This document shows positions 1 to 9,166 of a DNA stretch of 64,000 nt, piece after piece (position 1 is the stretch's first letter; each line of letters opens with the position of its first letter). Location: contig NZ_BJOG01000001.1 in the NCBI RefSeq assembly GCF_006540085.1, positions 186,001 to 250,000 of the forward strand, read 5' to 3'. Under the pieces are notes generated by a model that was not told the origin of the DNA, did not search any database, and saw only the letters and a list, made by a program, of their open reading frames with translations. This stretch comes from Microbacterium oxydans. Lineage in GTDB: Bacteria; Actinomycetota; Actinomycetes; Actinomycetales; Microbacteriaceae. The position numbers and the translations under genes were made by a program.

Positions 1-154
1 CGAGCCCTGCGAGCATGACACCGAGGGTCTGCGCGGTGATGGGCACGCCGGCGGGCAGGGGCACGATCACCGCGCCGAGCACGATGATCAGGGCGGCGAA
101 CACCGCGATGCGTCCGAGCGATGCGCTGGCGTCTGTGGCGCGCGACGTTGTCAT
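1..154 (-). CDS. bioY: BioY biotin transporter substrate-binding subunit, 3' part missing
   Basis: This is the N-terminal 51 residues of a membrane protein; the rest lies beyond the left edge. It starts at the ATG complementary to 152-154. A short polar head (MTTSRATDASASLGRI) leads into a hydrophobic segment and then VPLPAGVPITAQTLGVMLAG, which matches the conserved start of BioY, the biotin-binding S component of ECF vitamin importers. The gene diverges from the ligase/ketosynthase pair, and a 26-base palindrome lies 10 bases upstream of the start. Known biology: actinobacterial bioY is commonly controlled by the TetR-type repressor BioQ. BioY identity rests on a short motif, but the context fits. 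Confidence 0.8.
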   Translation of the reverse strand, partial: MTTSRATDASASLGRIAVFAALIIVLGAVIVPLPAGVPITAQTLGVMLAGL

Positions 155-164
155 GAATCCTCCT

Positions 165-190
165 GAACACCGTTCACTTGAACGGTGTTC
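165..190. promoter_or_regulatory. Perfect 26-base palindrome, BioQ-like operator
   Basis: The arms GAACACCGTTCA and TGAACGGTGTTC are exact reverse complements separated by CT. The right arm reads TGAAC-GGT-GTTC, close to the published corynebacterial BioQ core TGAAC-N3-GTTAC. It sits between the divergent bioY and the ligase gene and would cover both promoters. The BioQ assignment is inferred; no bioQ gene is in the window. Confidence 0.7.
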
Positions 191-256
191 ATTAGAATAG
201 GGACGCCATCCTCTCCACGCAAACCCGCCCCAGGAGCCATCACGTCCTTCTCCCCG

Positions 257-1738
257 ATGCTGCGCCGTGTCGCCGTCGAAGACCCCGCTCGGCCGGCCAT
301 CGTCGACCACGACGCCGGCGTGACCTATGGCGAGCTCCACACCGAGTCGCGGCGGATTTCGGCGTCTCTCGAGCGCCTGCTCACAGCCCACTCGGCGCGG
401 GCGGATTCACCCGGTCTTTCGACGCCGCCGCCCGTCGTCGCCATCTGTCTGAGCCGGGCTTTCGACACCGCACGCACCGTCGTCGGGATGGAGGCGGGGG
501 ATCGCATCCTCAGCGTCGTGGATGCGCACTGGCCGGTGTCGCTGCAGACGCAGCTGATCACATCCACCGGCGCGGTGGCGGTGATCACTGATGTCGCTGC
601 GCTGCGAACCGCGCTGGATGCGAGCGGCTGGCCGGGCCTGATCCTCGGGCTCGCTGACCTCGAGAACCCGGGATCGTGCACCCTCGTCGACCCCGATGAT
701 CCTGCCGACGATGCCCCGTTCCTGCTGCTCACCTCATCCGGTACGACAGGACGACCGAAGCCCTTCCTCAAGACCCGCGCGCAGTACACCGCGAACATCG
801 ACGTCTCGCGCACATATCTGGGTGCGAGCAACCGCGTCGCGACCTTCGCACCGGGCCCGATGTCGTACAGCCTGACTCTCTACACACTGTTCGAGGTTCT
901 CGGCTCCGGCGGCGAGCTGCACGTCGCCGACCGTCTCGACGACCTGTGGCTCACCCCCCGCGCGCGGGACGAACGCATCACGCGAGTGGTCACTGTTCCG
1001 GCTGCAGCTGCCGCCCTCGCCGACGCCGCGAGGCGCAACCCGGGAAGGTACGACGGCATCGAGCTGATCGTCACGGGAGGTGCCGCGCTCTCGGCGTCGG
1101 CTCGAGCCAGAGTGTCCGACGCGCTCCCCCGCACCCGGACGCTCAGTTACTTCGGCACCGGCGAACTCGGCTTCATCGGCGACGACCGCGCCGGCGACGG
1201 ACGCATCCGGCTCTACCCGCAGGTGGAAGCCCGGGTGCGCGACGACGACGGCGATGATCTGGCACCCGGCGAGCTCGGCACGCTCTGGGTGCGCTCCCCC
1301 TCGTGCTCGACCGGCTACCTGCCGGGAACGACTTCCGCGTCGTTGACGGATGCCGACGGCTGGGCGAGCGTGCACGATCAGGGGCGGCTGCGTGGCCGGG
1401 ACTTCTCGTTCGCCGGCAGAAGCGGAGATGTCGTCACCACCGGCGGGCACACCGTCGCCCTCGACGAAGTGGAACGTGCATTCGACGGGATGCCGGGCCT
1501 CGGCGACATCTGCGTGATCGCCGAGAGTGACGATCACCTCGGCACGCGGATCACCCTGGTCGTCGAAGGCGATGCGCCACCGGCAGCGACATTGCGCACG
1601 TGGGCGAGGGACCGACTCCCTCCGGCATCCGTGCCACGCCGCTGGCACCGCCTACCGGAGTTCCCACGAACCTCCGGCGGCAAGATTCGTCGCACCGCGG
1701 TCGCCGATCTCGTGGCGTTCGGGCGGAGGCCATCGTGA
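257..1738 (+). CDS. AMP-forming acyl ligase (ANL superfamily)
   Basis: A roughly 493-residue adenylate-forming enzyme that would activate a carboxylic acid as acyl-AMP and pass it to CoA or a carrier protein. Visible core motifs are the P-loop-like LLLTSSGTTGRPKP, the A5-like YFGTGELGF, the GGHTVALDEVE region, and the C-terminal RTSGGKIRRT with the catalytic lysine near the end. I chose ATG 257 because it begins just before the usual family start (MLRRVAVEDPARPAIVDH). The in-frame GTG at 185 lies inside the palindrome, and an AGGAG at 232-236 is not well spaced to any standard start, so the 5' end is uncertain. The stop overlaps the ketosynthase start (GTGA). The substrate cannot be read from sequence; position next to bioY suggests a biotin-precursor acid as one possibility. 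Confidence 0.85.
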   Translation: MLRRVAVEDPARPAIVDHDAGVTYGELHTESRRISASLERLLTAHSARADSPGLSTPPPVVAICLSRAFDTARTVVGMEAGDRILSVVDAHWPVSLQTQLITSTGAVAVITDVAALRTALDASGWPGLILGLADLENPGSCTLVDPDDPADDAPFLLLTSSGTTGRPKPFLKTRAQYTANIDVSRTYLGASNRVATFAPGPMSYSLTLYTLFEVLGSGGELHVADRLDDLWLTPRARDERITRVVTVPAAAAALADAARRNPGRYDGIELIVTGGAALSASARARVSDALPRTRTLSYFGTGELGFIGDDRAGDGRIRLYPQVEARVRDDDGDDLAPGELGTLWVRSPSCSTGYLPGTTSASLTDADGWASVHDQGRLRGRDFSFAGRSGDVVTTGGHTVALDEVERAFDGMPGLGDICVIAESDDHLGTRITLVVEGDAPPAATLRTWARDRLPPASVPRRWHRLPEFPRTSGGKIRRTAVADLVAFGRRPS

Positions 1739-2979
1739 GCGTCGAGAGGTCTGTCGTCGTCACCGGGATCGGCGCCATCACCCCGAGTGGTCTCACCGCG
1801 CCGAGCATGTGGGCGTCAGTCCGCGCCGGACGAAGCGGCATCACGCGGCTTCCGCCTGAGCTCGAAGGTTCCGGGCCGGTGCAGGTCGGCGGAGTCGTCG
1901 GCGGGTTCACCGCCCCCGCCGACCTGCCGACACCACTCGTCCGCCACCTCACTCCGATGCAGCAGTGGGCGATCACCGCCGCTGATGAGGCGATGGATGA
2001 TGCGGGCACAGGTGACCTGCCGTGGAACGCGGATGCCGCTCAGGTGATCATCGCCACGGGATCAGGGCCGGTGGACGCGGTGACGGAGGCAGCCGGCACG
2101 TTGCGAGAGGCCGGTCGGCGCCGGGTGCCGCCGAGCCTCGCCGTCTATGGAACCGCGGATGCCGTCGCCGGGATCCTCAGCCGTCGATACGGATTCCTCG
2201 GACAGACCCAGGCCATCACAGCGGCATGCGCGAGCGGCGCCATCGCGATCGGCGAAGGCCTGCGTCGCATCCGTCACGGATACGCCGATGCGGTGCTGGT
2301 CGTCGGGATGGACGACTGCCTCGGTCCGCTGCATCTCGCGGCGCATGCGAACCTGCGCTCGGTCGTCACCGGATTCGGCGATGACCCCTCATCGGCCTCC
2401 CGCCCCTTCGACCGTGCGCGGAGCGGTTTCGTCATGGCCCAGGGCGCCGCCGCGGTTCTGCTCGAGGCTGCCGACCTCGCCAGCGAACGCGGCGCACGCC
2501 CTCTCGCGACGGTCGCCGGGTTCGGTGCGACCAGCGACGCCCACCACGCCACGGCACCGGATCCGGCCGCCGCGGGAGCGACCAGGGCGATCAACGCCTG
2601 TCTCGCCGATGCCCGCGCGACCGCATCCGCAGTCGATCATGTCAACACCCACGGCACGGGCACGGTGCTCGGCGACGCGGCCGAGCTCATCGCACTCGAG
2701 CAGGCGCTGGGAGCGAGGGCACCGTCGGTTCCGCTCACGGCGACGAAATCCACCACCGGGCATCTGCTCGGCGCAGCCGGCGTCGTCGAGACAGTGGTCG
2801 CTGCGATGACCCTGCGCGACCAGGTGCTGCCTCCGACGATCAACCTGACCGACCCCGACGCGGAGGGCTGGGACTTCGTGCGCGACCAGGAGCGACGGCA
2901 TCCGGTCCGCACAGTGCTGTCGACATCGTTCGGCTTCGGGGGTCACAACGCGGCGCTGCTGCTCAGGCTTCCGAGGTGA
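1735..2979 (+). CDS. Beta-ketoacyl synthase, FabF (KAS II)-like
   Basis: A 414-residue condensing enzyme of normal FabF length. The thiolase-fold catalytic set is complete: Cys165 in ITAACASGAIAIGEG, His306 in HGTGTVLGD, Lys338 in TATKSTTGHLLG, His343, and the C-terminal GFGGHNAALLL loop. It would condense an acyl thioester with malonyl-ACP. Start GTG 1735 overlaps the upstream ligase stop, so the two are translationally coupled. An isolated ligase plus ketosynthase without other fatty acid genes, opposite bioY, is not ordinary fatty acid synthesis context. The role could be making or extending a specific acyl chain such as a pimeloyl precursor, but this is inference. Confidence 0.88.
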   Translation: MSVERSVVVTGIGAITPSGLTAPSMWASVRAGRSGITRLPPELEGSGPVQVGGVVGGFTAPADLPTPLVRHLTPMQQWAITAADEAMDDAGTGDLPWNADAAQVIIATGSGPVDAVTEAAGTLREAGRRRVPPSLAVYGTADAVAGILSRRYGFLGQTQAITAACASGAIAIGEGLRRIRHGYADAVLVVGMDDCLGPLHLAAHANLRSVVTGFGDDPSSASRPFDRARSGFVMAQGAAAVLLEAADLASERGARPLATVAGFGATSDAHHATAPDPAAAGATRAINACLADARATASAVDHVNTHGTGTVLGDAAELIALEQALGARAPSVPLTATKSTTGHLLGAAGVVETVVAAMTLRDQVLPPTINLTDPDAEGWDFVRDQERRHPVRTVLSTSFGFGGHNAALLLRLPR

Positions 2980-3022
2980 ACTGCGCCCGTGCGGCTCCGT
3001 TCGCCTCTCCCCCGCGGCGAGG

Positions 3023-4024
3023 TCACCGCGGAGACGGCACCAGCACGACCTTCCCTCGCTGCCGGCGCTGTTCGATGGCTTCGTGGGCGGCGGCGGCATC
3101 CTCGAGGCGATACTCGTCCACAGGCGGAGCCGTGCGGCCTTCCGCCAGCGCGGCGAGCGCTCTGGACTCGAGAGCACGCAGGTCGGCGATGGACCGCCCG
3201 AGCGGGACGGCGACCGTGAGGGAGCGCTGCAGGATGTCGTCGGTGTCGAGCCGGAGCGCCTCTCCACTCGACCATCCGATGATCACGACGCGGGCACCGC
3301 TGGCGAGAGTCTCGAGTGCCGTCCGGCCCGTCGCACCTCCGACCCCATCGATCAGAACCGACGGCTGCGCGCCGTCGAGACGTTCGGCCATCTGCTCCGG
3401 CCACGTCTCGACCGTCACGTCGAGCGGCAGCAGCCGGCCGTCGGCGAACCTCTCACCGTGCGCGAGCCGCTCCACCACAGGGCGCTTCACCTCGCCGCCG
3501 TAGAGGGCGACGACAGTCGCCCCGACCGAAAGCGCCAGCTGGACGAGCTGACTTCCCAGGCCGCCCGATGCACCGGGGATGAGGACGACGTCGTCTGGGC
3601 GGATGTTCGCGGATTCCCAGACGAGCTGGGCCGTTCGACCGGTACCGATGGTCGCGACCGCTTGGGAGAAGGATGCTCCGGCGTCGACAGAGTGCAGAGA
3701 CTGCGCGGACGCGAGCGCGAACTCGGCGTATCCGCCGCTGCGGAAGCCGAGGTGGGCGACCACGCGCGTTCCGAGGAGGGCCGCGTCGACACCGGACCCT
3801 ACGGCGTCGACGAACCCGGCGACCTCGCGCCCCGGCGTCATCGGAAGTGTCGGCTTCGGCATCGACGCCGGTGCGGTGCCTCGACGGATGTCGGTGTCGA
3901 CGGCATGCACACCCGCCGCGGCGACCCGGATCCGCACCTCGCCCTCGGCGGGAGTGGGCACGGCCACCTCCTCGGCTCTCAGCACCCCGGCCTCTCCGAA
4001 GTCGCGCTGCACGATCGCGAGCAT
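3023..4024 (-). CDS. Zinc-independent MDR family quinone oxidoreductase-like protein
   Basis: About 333 residues of the medium-chain dehydrogenase/reductase family. The N-terminal GroES-like half (MLAIVQRDFGEAGVLRAEEV) is followed by a Rossmann half with VLIPGASGGLGSQLVQLA as the NADPH loop. I see no structural zinc cysteine cluster, as in the quinone oxidoreductase/crotonase-type branch. I chose ATG 4024 because it starts the conserved fold; a GTG at 4069 overlapping the upstream MFS stop would add 15 polar residues. It forms an operon with the MFS exporter behind a SoxR-type promoter, which suggests reduction of quinones or other redox-cycling compounds. The exact substrate is unknown. Confidence 0.8.
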   Translation of the reverse strand: MLAIVQRDFGEAGVLRAEEVAVPTPAEGEVRIRVAAAGVHAVDTDIRRGTAPASMPKPTLPMTPGREVAGFVDAVGSGVDAALLGTRVVAHLGFRSGGYAEFALASAQSLHSVDAGASFSQAVATIGTGRTAQLVWESANIRPDDVVLIPGASGGLGSQLVQLALSVGATVVALYGGEVKRPVVERLAHGERFADGRLLPLDVTVETWPEQMAERLDGAQPSVLIDGVGGATGRTALETLASGARVVIIGWSSGEALRLDTDDILQRSLTVAVPLGRSIADLRALESRALAALAEGRTAPPVDEYRLEDAAAAHEAIEQRRQRGKVVLVPSPR

Positions 4025-4065
4025 GGTGCCCCGCTCCGTCGCCTCCGCGCTGCCCGCTTCCCCGC

Positions 4066-5466
4066 TCACGCTTCTCCCCCCGGCCGTGTCCCGCGCCGTT
4101 CAACGGCCGCGCTCACCCGTGGAGCGAGCACCGCCGCCGCGATCGCGATCACCGCAGCCAGGGCGAACACTCCCAGGAACGGGTCCGCGGTGGCCAACGC
4201 CGTGAACAGCGTCCCCGTGATGGCGAGCGCCATGGCACTGCCGAACGAATCGGCGACCGTCATCGCGCCGCTGTTGAAGCCTTGATTCTCCGGTGTCGAC
4301 ATCGCGAGCGTCAGCGCGCTGGTACGTGGGCTCATGAGCCCCATCCCCAGACCCGCCACGATCCAGGCGACGGCGAGCAGTGCGGCGTCCGCCCTGATGG
4401 CTGTGATCGCGACGGTCAGCACGATGCCGACGAAGACCAGGATCGTGCCGATGCGCACCGCCGTCACGCTCGAGAGGCGAACGCCCATCCGCCCCTGGAC
4501 CGTCGCCGCGACCGACCACGAGAGCGCACCTCCGGTCAGGGCGAGCCCCGCGAGGGTCGGCGACAGGTCATAGCGATCGGTGAGCAGGTACGGCAGGTAG
4601 ATCTGCGCGCCGAAGAACGCGGCAGCTGCGAGCCCGCGGACGAGGATGACCGAGGGCAGCCCCCGCTGCGCGCGGAAGGTTCCGCGGGGAACCAGCGGGC
4701 GAACCGCGATCAGGGCGACGATCACAGCGACGACCGCCAGCACCGGGCCGACACCGGGGATGTCGCCGACCAGGTTCAGCGTCAGCACCGCGGCCGCCGC
4801 CAGAATCGACCAACCGAGGCGGCCGTATGCCCACGGTGTCGTCGCATCGCCGTCGCTCGAGAGACCGCGAAGGGCTGGAATCACCATCAGCAGCGCCACG
4901 AGCACCAGGATCACCACACCGAGGAAGACCCAGTGCCAGCTCCAGAGCTCGGTCACGGCTCCCGCGACCGTTGGTCCGATCAGCGAGGGGATGACCCACG
5001 CAGCCGCGAATCCGGCGAAGATCGCGGGGTGCAGCTCCTGCGGGTAGACCCGGGCGACGACGACGTACAGTGCCACCATCAGGCCGCCGCTGCCGAGACC
5101 CTGCGCGAACCGGCCGGCGACGAGGACCTCCATGCTCGGGGCGAGACCGGCGATGAGCAGCCCCACGATGAACATCGCGACCGCGGTGTACAGCGGGGCG
5201 ACCGGCCCCCGACGATCGGCCCAGTTTCCCGCGATCACCATGCCGATGACCCCGGTGGCGAGAGGACCGGCGAACGCCAGCGCGTATAGCCGTTCGCCGC
5301 CGAGGTCGGCACTCACGGTCGGCATCACCGTCGTGACCGCCAGGGACTCGAACGCCCCCAGGAACACGAGCGCGCACGCGCCGATCGTGATCCACACGTA
5401 TTGGCTGCTCATGATGCGAGCTGCGGCCGCATCCGGCGTCGCCGCCTGCTCGGTCTCCGAAGTCAT
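4066..5466 (-). CDS. MFS multidrug-type efflux transporter
   Basis: 466 residues, strongly hydrophobic, with about 12-14 membrane spans. The early segments (FESLAVTTVMPTVSADLGG and GNWADRRGPVAP, a motif-A-like loop) match drug:H+ antiporters of the major facilitator family. The ATG at 5466 lies only about 7 bases after a -10 box, so the mRNA is probably leaderless. The promoter has a 19-base spacer and a SoxR-box-like dyad. It is followed by the oxidoreductase in the same operon, consistent with joint export and reduction of a toxic redox-active compound. Confidence 0.85.
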   Translation of the reverse strand: MTSETEQAATPDAAAARIMSSQYVWITIGACALVFLGAFESLAVTTVMPTVSADLGGERLYALAFAGPLATGVIGMVIAGNWADRRGPVAPLYTAVAMFIVGLLIAGLAPSMEVLVAGRFAQGLGSGGLMVALYVVVARVYPQELHPAIFAGFAAAWVIPSLIGPTVAGAVTELWSWHWVFLGVVILVLVALLMVIPALRGLSSDGDATTPWAYGRLGWSILAAAAVLTLNLVGDIPGVGPVLAVVAVIVALIAVRPLVPRGTFRAQRGLPSVILVRGLAAAAFFGAQIYLPYLLTDRYDLSPTLAGLALTGGALSWSVAATVQGRMGVRLSSVTAVRIGTILVFVGIVLTVAITAIRADAALLAVAWIVAGLGMGLMSPRTSALTLAMSTPENQGFNSGAMTVADSFGSAMALAITGTLFTALATADPFLGVFALAAVIAIAAAVLAPRVSAAVERRGTRPGGEA

Positions 5467-5473
5467 GATGACG

Positions 5474-5504
5474 ACAGTAGAACCTCAAGTGAGGTTGAGG
5501 TCAA
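5474..5504 (-). promoter_or_regulatory. MerR/SoxR-type promoter with SoxR-box-like dyad
   Basis: Read on the minus strand: -35 TTGACC (5504-5499), a 19-base spacer and -10 TACTGT (5479-5474), followed by ATG at 5466. Within the spacer lies CCTCAA-N6-TTGAGG (5483-5500), whose half-sites equal those of the E. coli soxS SoxR box. The overlong 19-base spacer is the hallmark of MerR-family activated promoters. No soxR gene is in the window. Confidence 0.75.
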
Positions 5505-5523
5505 GAACGGATCTCGCGATGCC

Positions 5524-6633
5524 TCAGCGCACCGGAAGGAAGTGCGTCGGCGTCGGGACCTGCGCTTCGTGGCGGATACCGAGCGGCGCGCCCGTGCGCT
5601 CGTCGAGGTCGATCAGAGTGATGGTGTCGGAGCGCTGCCCCGCGACGAGCATCTTGCCCTCGTGGACGAGGTGGTGACGCGGCCAGTCGACGCCCGAATC
5701 GGCGAGTGCCACCGACTCCAAGGCCTCGCCTCCGCCGCGCACCCGCAACGCCGCGATCGTGTTGCTTCCACGCAGAGCCGTGTAGAGGAACTGCCCGTCG
5801 CGAGTGCGGGCGAGCTCGGCGGGGAAGTCTGTGCCCACTTCGGCGATCGGGCTCGTCAGCGTCACCGACACGACGCTCCAGGTGCCGTCGGCCGCGCGCG
5901 CGAGCGTGAACACCTCGCACGAGTACTCGGTGACCACGTGCAGGTGCCCGCTGGGGTGCAGCACCATGTGCCGCGGTCCGGTGCCGAGAGGCAGAACCAC
6001 CTCGTGGTCGAGCACCAGCCCGCTGCCGCTCTGCCGCCAGAACCGCACGAGGTCGAACCCGAGGTCAGTGGTGGCGACGCGTCCGTCGGGGAGGAACACC
6101 GCGGCGTGCGCATGCGAGACACGGTCGCCGCCCATGCCGTACGGGTCCACCGCCGCGACGCCGTCTCCGGGAGGGGTGGGAGCGGGAGCATCGGGATCCG
6201 CGTCGTCCCCGAACAGGGCCGCGCGGAGTGCCGCCGCCGCATCCGCCTTCGCGGGGACGATGCGCCCTTCCGCGTCCAGCCCGACTCTCACGACACGACC
6301 GTCGCCGTAGCAGCTGGCGATCAGCGCCGAGCCGTTCGGGGCGACCGCCACATGACACACGTACTGGCCGACCGGCGCGGGCGCACCCAGCGGAGCCAGC
6401 ACACCCTCACCCGCACGGACGAACGCCTGCACCGCGGAGTCACCCTCCAGTGCCGCGTAGACGATGTCGAGGGTCGGATGCTGCGCCAGCCAGGACGGCG
6501 AAGGAACCTCCACCGCAGTGCCACGGTAGGCGAGGGTGGATGCCTCGCGGCCCTCGTCCCCCGCGAGCAGGCCGATGCCCTCGGCCGAACCGTCCATCGC
6601 GGGGCCGTAGCCGCCGAGCCAGAAGCGCGTCAT
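5524..6633 (-). CDS. Lactonase-family seven-bladed beta-propeller protein
   Basis: 369 residues with repeated blade-like segments (THFLPV at the C-terminus, GPRHMVLHPSGHLHVVTE in the middle) typical of the YbhE/6-phosphogluconolactonase and carboxymuconate-cyclase-like propeller family. No signal peptide is evident, so it is likely cytosolic. The start ATG 6633 gives MTRFWLGGYGP, the usual first blade. It lies 10 bases after purA on the same strand and may be co-transcribed, but the gene does not have an obvious link to purines. Enzymatic lactonase activity is a family inference; I cannot confirm catalytic residues. Confidence 0.75.
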   Translation of the reverse strand: MTRFWLGGYGPAMDGSAEGIGLLAGDEGREASTLAYRGTAVEVPSPSWLAQHPTLDIVYAALEGDSAVQAFVRAGEGVLAPLGAPAPVGQYVCHVAVAPNGSALIASCYGDGRVVRVGLDAEGRIVPAKADAAAALRAALFGDDADPDAPAPTPPGDGVAAVDPYGMGGDRVSHAHAAVFLPDGRVATTDLGFDLVRFWRQSGSGLVLDHEVVLPLGTGPRHMVLHPSGHLHVVTEYSCEVFTLARAADGTWSVVSVTLTSPIAEVGTDFPAELARTRDGQFLYTALRGSNTIAALRVRGGGEALESVALADSGVDWPRHHLVHEGKMLVAGQRSDTITLIDLDERTGAPLGIRHEAQVPTPTHFLPVR

Positions 6634-6643
6634 CGGGTGCGGA

Positions 6644-7930
6644 TCAGTCGAGCAGGTCGTGACGGACGATGACCTGGTCGCGCTCCGGGCCGACACCGAT
6701 CACCGAGATGCGCGTGTTGCTCATCTTCTCGAGCGCCAACACGTAGTCCTGCGCCGTCTGCGGCAGGTCCTCGAAGGTCCGAGCGACCGAGATGTCCTCA
6801 CTCCAGCCGGGGAAGGACTCCAGGATCGGCTTCGCGTGGTGGAAGTCGGTCTGGTTGACCGGCACCTCGTCGAATCGCTCGCCATCGACGTCGTAGGCGA
6901 CGCACACGGGGATCTGCTCCAGGCCCGTGAGGATGTCGAGCTTCGTGAGCACGAGGTCGGTGATGCCGTTGATGCGCGTGGCGTAGCGCGTGATGGGGGC
7001 GTCGTACCAGCCCACCCGGCGCGGGCGGCCGGTCGTGGTGCCGAACTCGAAGCCCTGCTTGCGCAGCCACTCGCCCTGCTCGTCGAACAGCTCGGTCGGG
7101 AACGGACCCGAGCCCACGCGGGTCGTGTAGGCCTTGACGATGCCGACGATGCGGTCGAGCGCACCGGGACCGACGCCGGAGCCCGTCGCCGCTCCTCCGG
7201 CTGTCGCCGAAGACGAGGTCACGAACGGGTAGGTGCCGTGGTCGATGTCGAGCATCGTGGCCTGACCACCCTCGAACACCACGACCTCATCGCGGTCGAG
7301 CGCCTCGGCGATCAGGTAGCCCGTGTCGGCGACCATCGGCCGCAGCCGCTCGGCGTAGGAGAGCAGGTCTTCCACGATCTCGTCGCAGGTGACAGCGCGG
7401 CGGTTGAAGACCTTCACCAGCAGGTGGTTCTTCTGGTCGAGAGCGCCCTCGACCTTCTGGCGCAGGATGTTCTCGTCGAACAGATCCTGCACCCGGATGC
7501 CGACACGGTTGATCTTGTCGGCGTACGCCGGGCCGATGCCGCGGCCGGTCGTGCCGATGTTGCGCTTGCCGAGGAACCGCTCCGTCACCTTGTCGAGCGT
7601 GCGGTGGTACTGCGTGATGATGTGCGCGTTGGCGCTGACCTTCAGCCGCGAGACGTCGATGCCGCGGGCGGCGAGCGCCTCCAGCTCGGAGAACAGCACC
7701 TCGAGGTCGATGACCACGCCGTTGCCGATCACCGGCGTGACGCCGGGAGACAGGATGCCGGAGGGCAGCAGGTGCAGCGCGTACTTCTCGTCGCCGACGA
7801 CGACGGTGTGTCCGGCGTTGTTGCCGCCGTTGAACTTCACCACCCAGTCGGTGCGCTCACCGAGCAGATCGGTGGCCTTGCCCTTTCCTTCGTCGCCCCA
7901 CTGCACGCCGACGATAACGATTCCTGGCAT
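6644..7930 (-). CDS. purA: Adenylosuccinate synthetase
   Basis: 428 residues, the standard PurA length. It joins IMP and aspartate with GTP to form adenylosuccinate in AMP synthesis. The N-terminus [18 protein letters not shown] carries the GTP-binding GDEGKGK loop, followed by [10 protein letters not shown] and, later, the [14 protein letters not shown] active-site segment. The C-terminal [17 protein letters not shown] is also typical. Start ATG 7930 is preceded by an AGGGGG ribosome binding site. Upstream lies a 246-base gap with a long inverted repeat. Confidence 0.98.
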   Translation of the reverse strand: MPGIVIVGVQWGDEGKGKATDLLGERTDWVVKFNGGNNAGHTVVVGDEKYALHLLPSGILSPGVTPVIGNGVVIDLEVLFSELEALAARGIDVSRLKVSANAHIITQYHRTLDKVTERFLGKRNIGTTGRGIGPAYADKINRVGIRVQDLFDENILRQKVEGALDQKNHLLVKVFNRRAVTCDEIVEDLLSYAERLRPMVADTGYLIAEALDRDEVVVFEGGQATMLDIDHGTYPFVTSSSATAGGAATGSGVGPGALDRIVGIVKAYTTRVGSGPFPTELFDEQGEWLRKQGFEFGTTTGRPRRVGWYDAPITRYATRINGITDLVLTKLDILTGLEQIPVCVAYDVDGERFDEVPVNQTDFHHAKPILESFPGWSEDISVARTFEDLPQTAQDYVLALEKMSNTRISVIGVGPERDQVIVRHDLLD

Positions 7931-8036
7931 GGGTAACCCCCTGGCTTTCGCCGGGTTTGCACCGGCCGATGAGCTGGCCCTCTTCGGGCCGTCCCATCCT
8001 ATCGAAGGGTTCCTCGACGACCCTCCGGTGGCTCGA

Positions 8037-8100
8037 CCGCTCCGGTCGCGATATGACGGCCTCAGCGGCCGTTGAAGATGGAATATCGCGACCGGAGCGG
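8037..8100. repeat. 18-base perfect inverted repeat with internal hairpin
   Basis: The arms at 8037-8054 and 8083-8100 (CCGCTCCGGTCGCGATAT and its exact complement) flank a 28-base loop that itself contains ACGGCC-N5-GGCCGT. It lies in the divergent gap between purA and the EamA permease. It is too long and too perfectly matched for a simple operator and has no T-tract. It may be a short palindromic genomic repeat or a structured mRNA element. Confidence 0.7.
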
Positions 8101-8176
8101 TCGTCGTCCGAAATACGACGGGGGATGGCACTCGCGCGGCTCGCTCGATGTCGGACACCCCTGCCAGGATCGGAGG

Positions 8177-9160
8177 ATGCCAGCAGCCGCATCCGGCGAC
8201 CCCGAGATCACCTCCGACGGGATCCGTGCCGACGACGGAGCACCCGAGAAGCCCCGGATGCCCGCGAACCCCGGGACGCCGAAGAAGCAGGGTGCGCTCG
8301 TCCTCATCGCCGCACTGGTCACAGTGGTGCTGTGGGCGTCGGCGTTCATCGGCATCCGCGGAGCGGGTCCGCACTACGACCCGGGCGCTCTGGCGCTGCT
8401 CCGCATGGCCGTCGGCTCGGCCGTGCTGACGATCATCGCGCTACGGCACGGCATCCGCATCCCCGCGCGACGCCACTGGCTGCTCATCGCGGTGTGGGGA
8501 ATCGGCTGGTTCTGCGTCTACAACCTCGCGCTCAACAGCGCGGAACTGACCCTCGATGCCGGCACCGCTGCGATGGTCGTGAACCTCGCACCCCTCATGG
8601 TCGTGGTGTTCAGCGGACTGTTCCTGCGTGAGGGATTCCCGAAGCCGCTCGTGATCGGCGCACCCATCGCCTTCCTCGGGGTCGTGCTCATCGGCATGAA
8701 CTCCACCTCCGGCGCCGGCCCCGACATCACGGGACTCCTGCTCGCCCTCCTCGCCGCTGTCATGTACGCAGGCTGCACGCTCGTGCAGAAGCGTCTGCTC
8801 ACCTCGGGTGTCGACGCCACCACCCTCACGTGGCTCGGCGCGGGGGTCGGCACCGTCGCACTGCTGCCCTGGATCGGCAACCTCATCGGCTCGCTCCAGA
8901 CGGCACCGCTCGATGCGACGCTCTGGGTCGTCTACCTCGGCATCTTCCCCACGGCGATCGCTTTCACGACGTGGGCGTACGTTCTGCAGCGCAGCACTGC
9001 GGGGCAGACGTCGGCCACCACCTATGTGGTGCCGGCAATCGCGATCCTGATGTCGTGGGCGATCCTGGGTGAGGTGCCGACGCCGCTGATGTTCCTCGGC
9101 GGCGCGCTCTGTCTGCTGGGCGTGCTCATCACCCGACTGCGGTGGCGGCGACGGGCGTGA
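8177..9160 (+). CDS. EamA/DMT family permease
   Basis: About 327 residues with ten predicted membrane spans in two EamA halves, of the drug/metabolite transporter superfamily. The first span includes [17 protein letters not shown], a typical EamA signature, and the second half includes TFIFALATTYVV-like [20 protein letters not shown]. The start is uncertain: ATG 8177 directly abuts a GGAGG, and ATG 8260 would trim a polar head. The transported solute is not predictable. Its stop lies only 6 bases from the stop of the convergent MscS gene. Confidence 0.85.
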   Translation: MPAAASGDPEITSDGIRADDGAPEKPRMPANPGTPKKQGALVLIAALVTVVLWASAFIGIRGAGPHYDPGALALLRMAVGSAVLTIIALRHGIRIPARRHWLLIAVWGIGWFCVYNLALNSAELTLDAGTAAMVVNLAPLMVVVFSGLFLREGFPKPLVIGAPIAFLGVVLIGMNSTSGAGPDITGLLLALLAAVMYAGCTLVQKRLLTSGVDATTLTWLGAGVGTVALLPWIGNLIGSLQTAPLDATLWVVYLGIFPTAIAFTTWAYVLQRSTAGQTSATTYVVPAIAILMSWAILGEVPTPLMFLGGALCLLGVLITRLRWRRRA

Positions 9161-9166
9161 TGCCGT

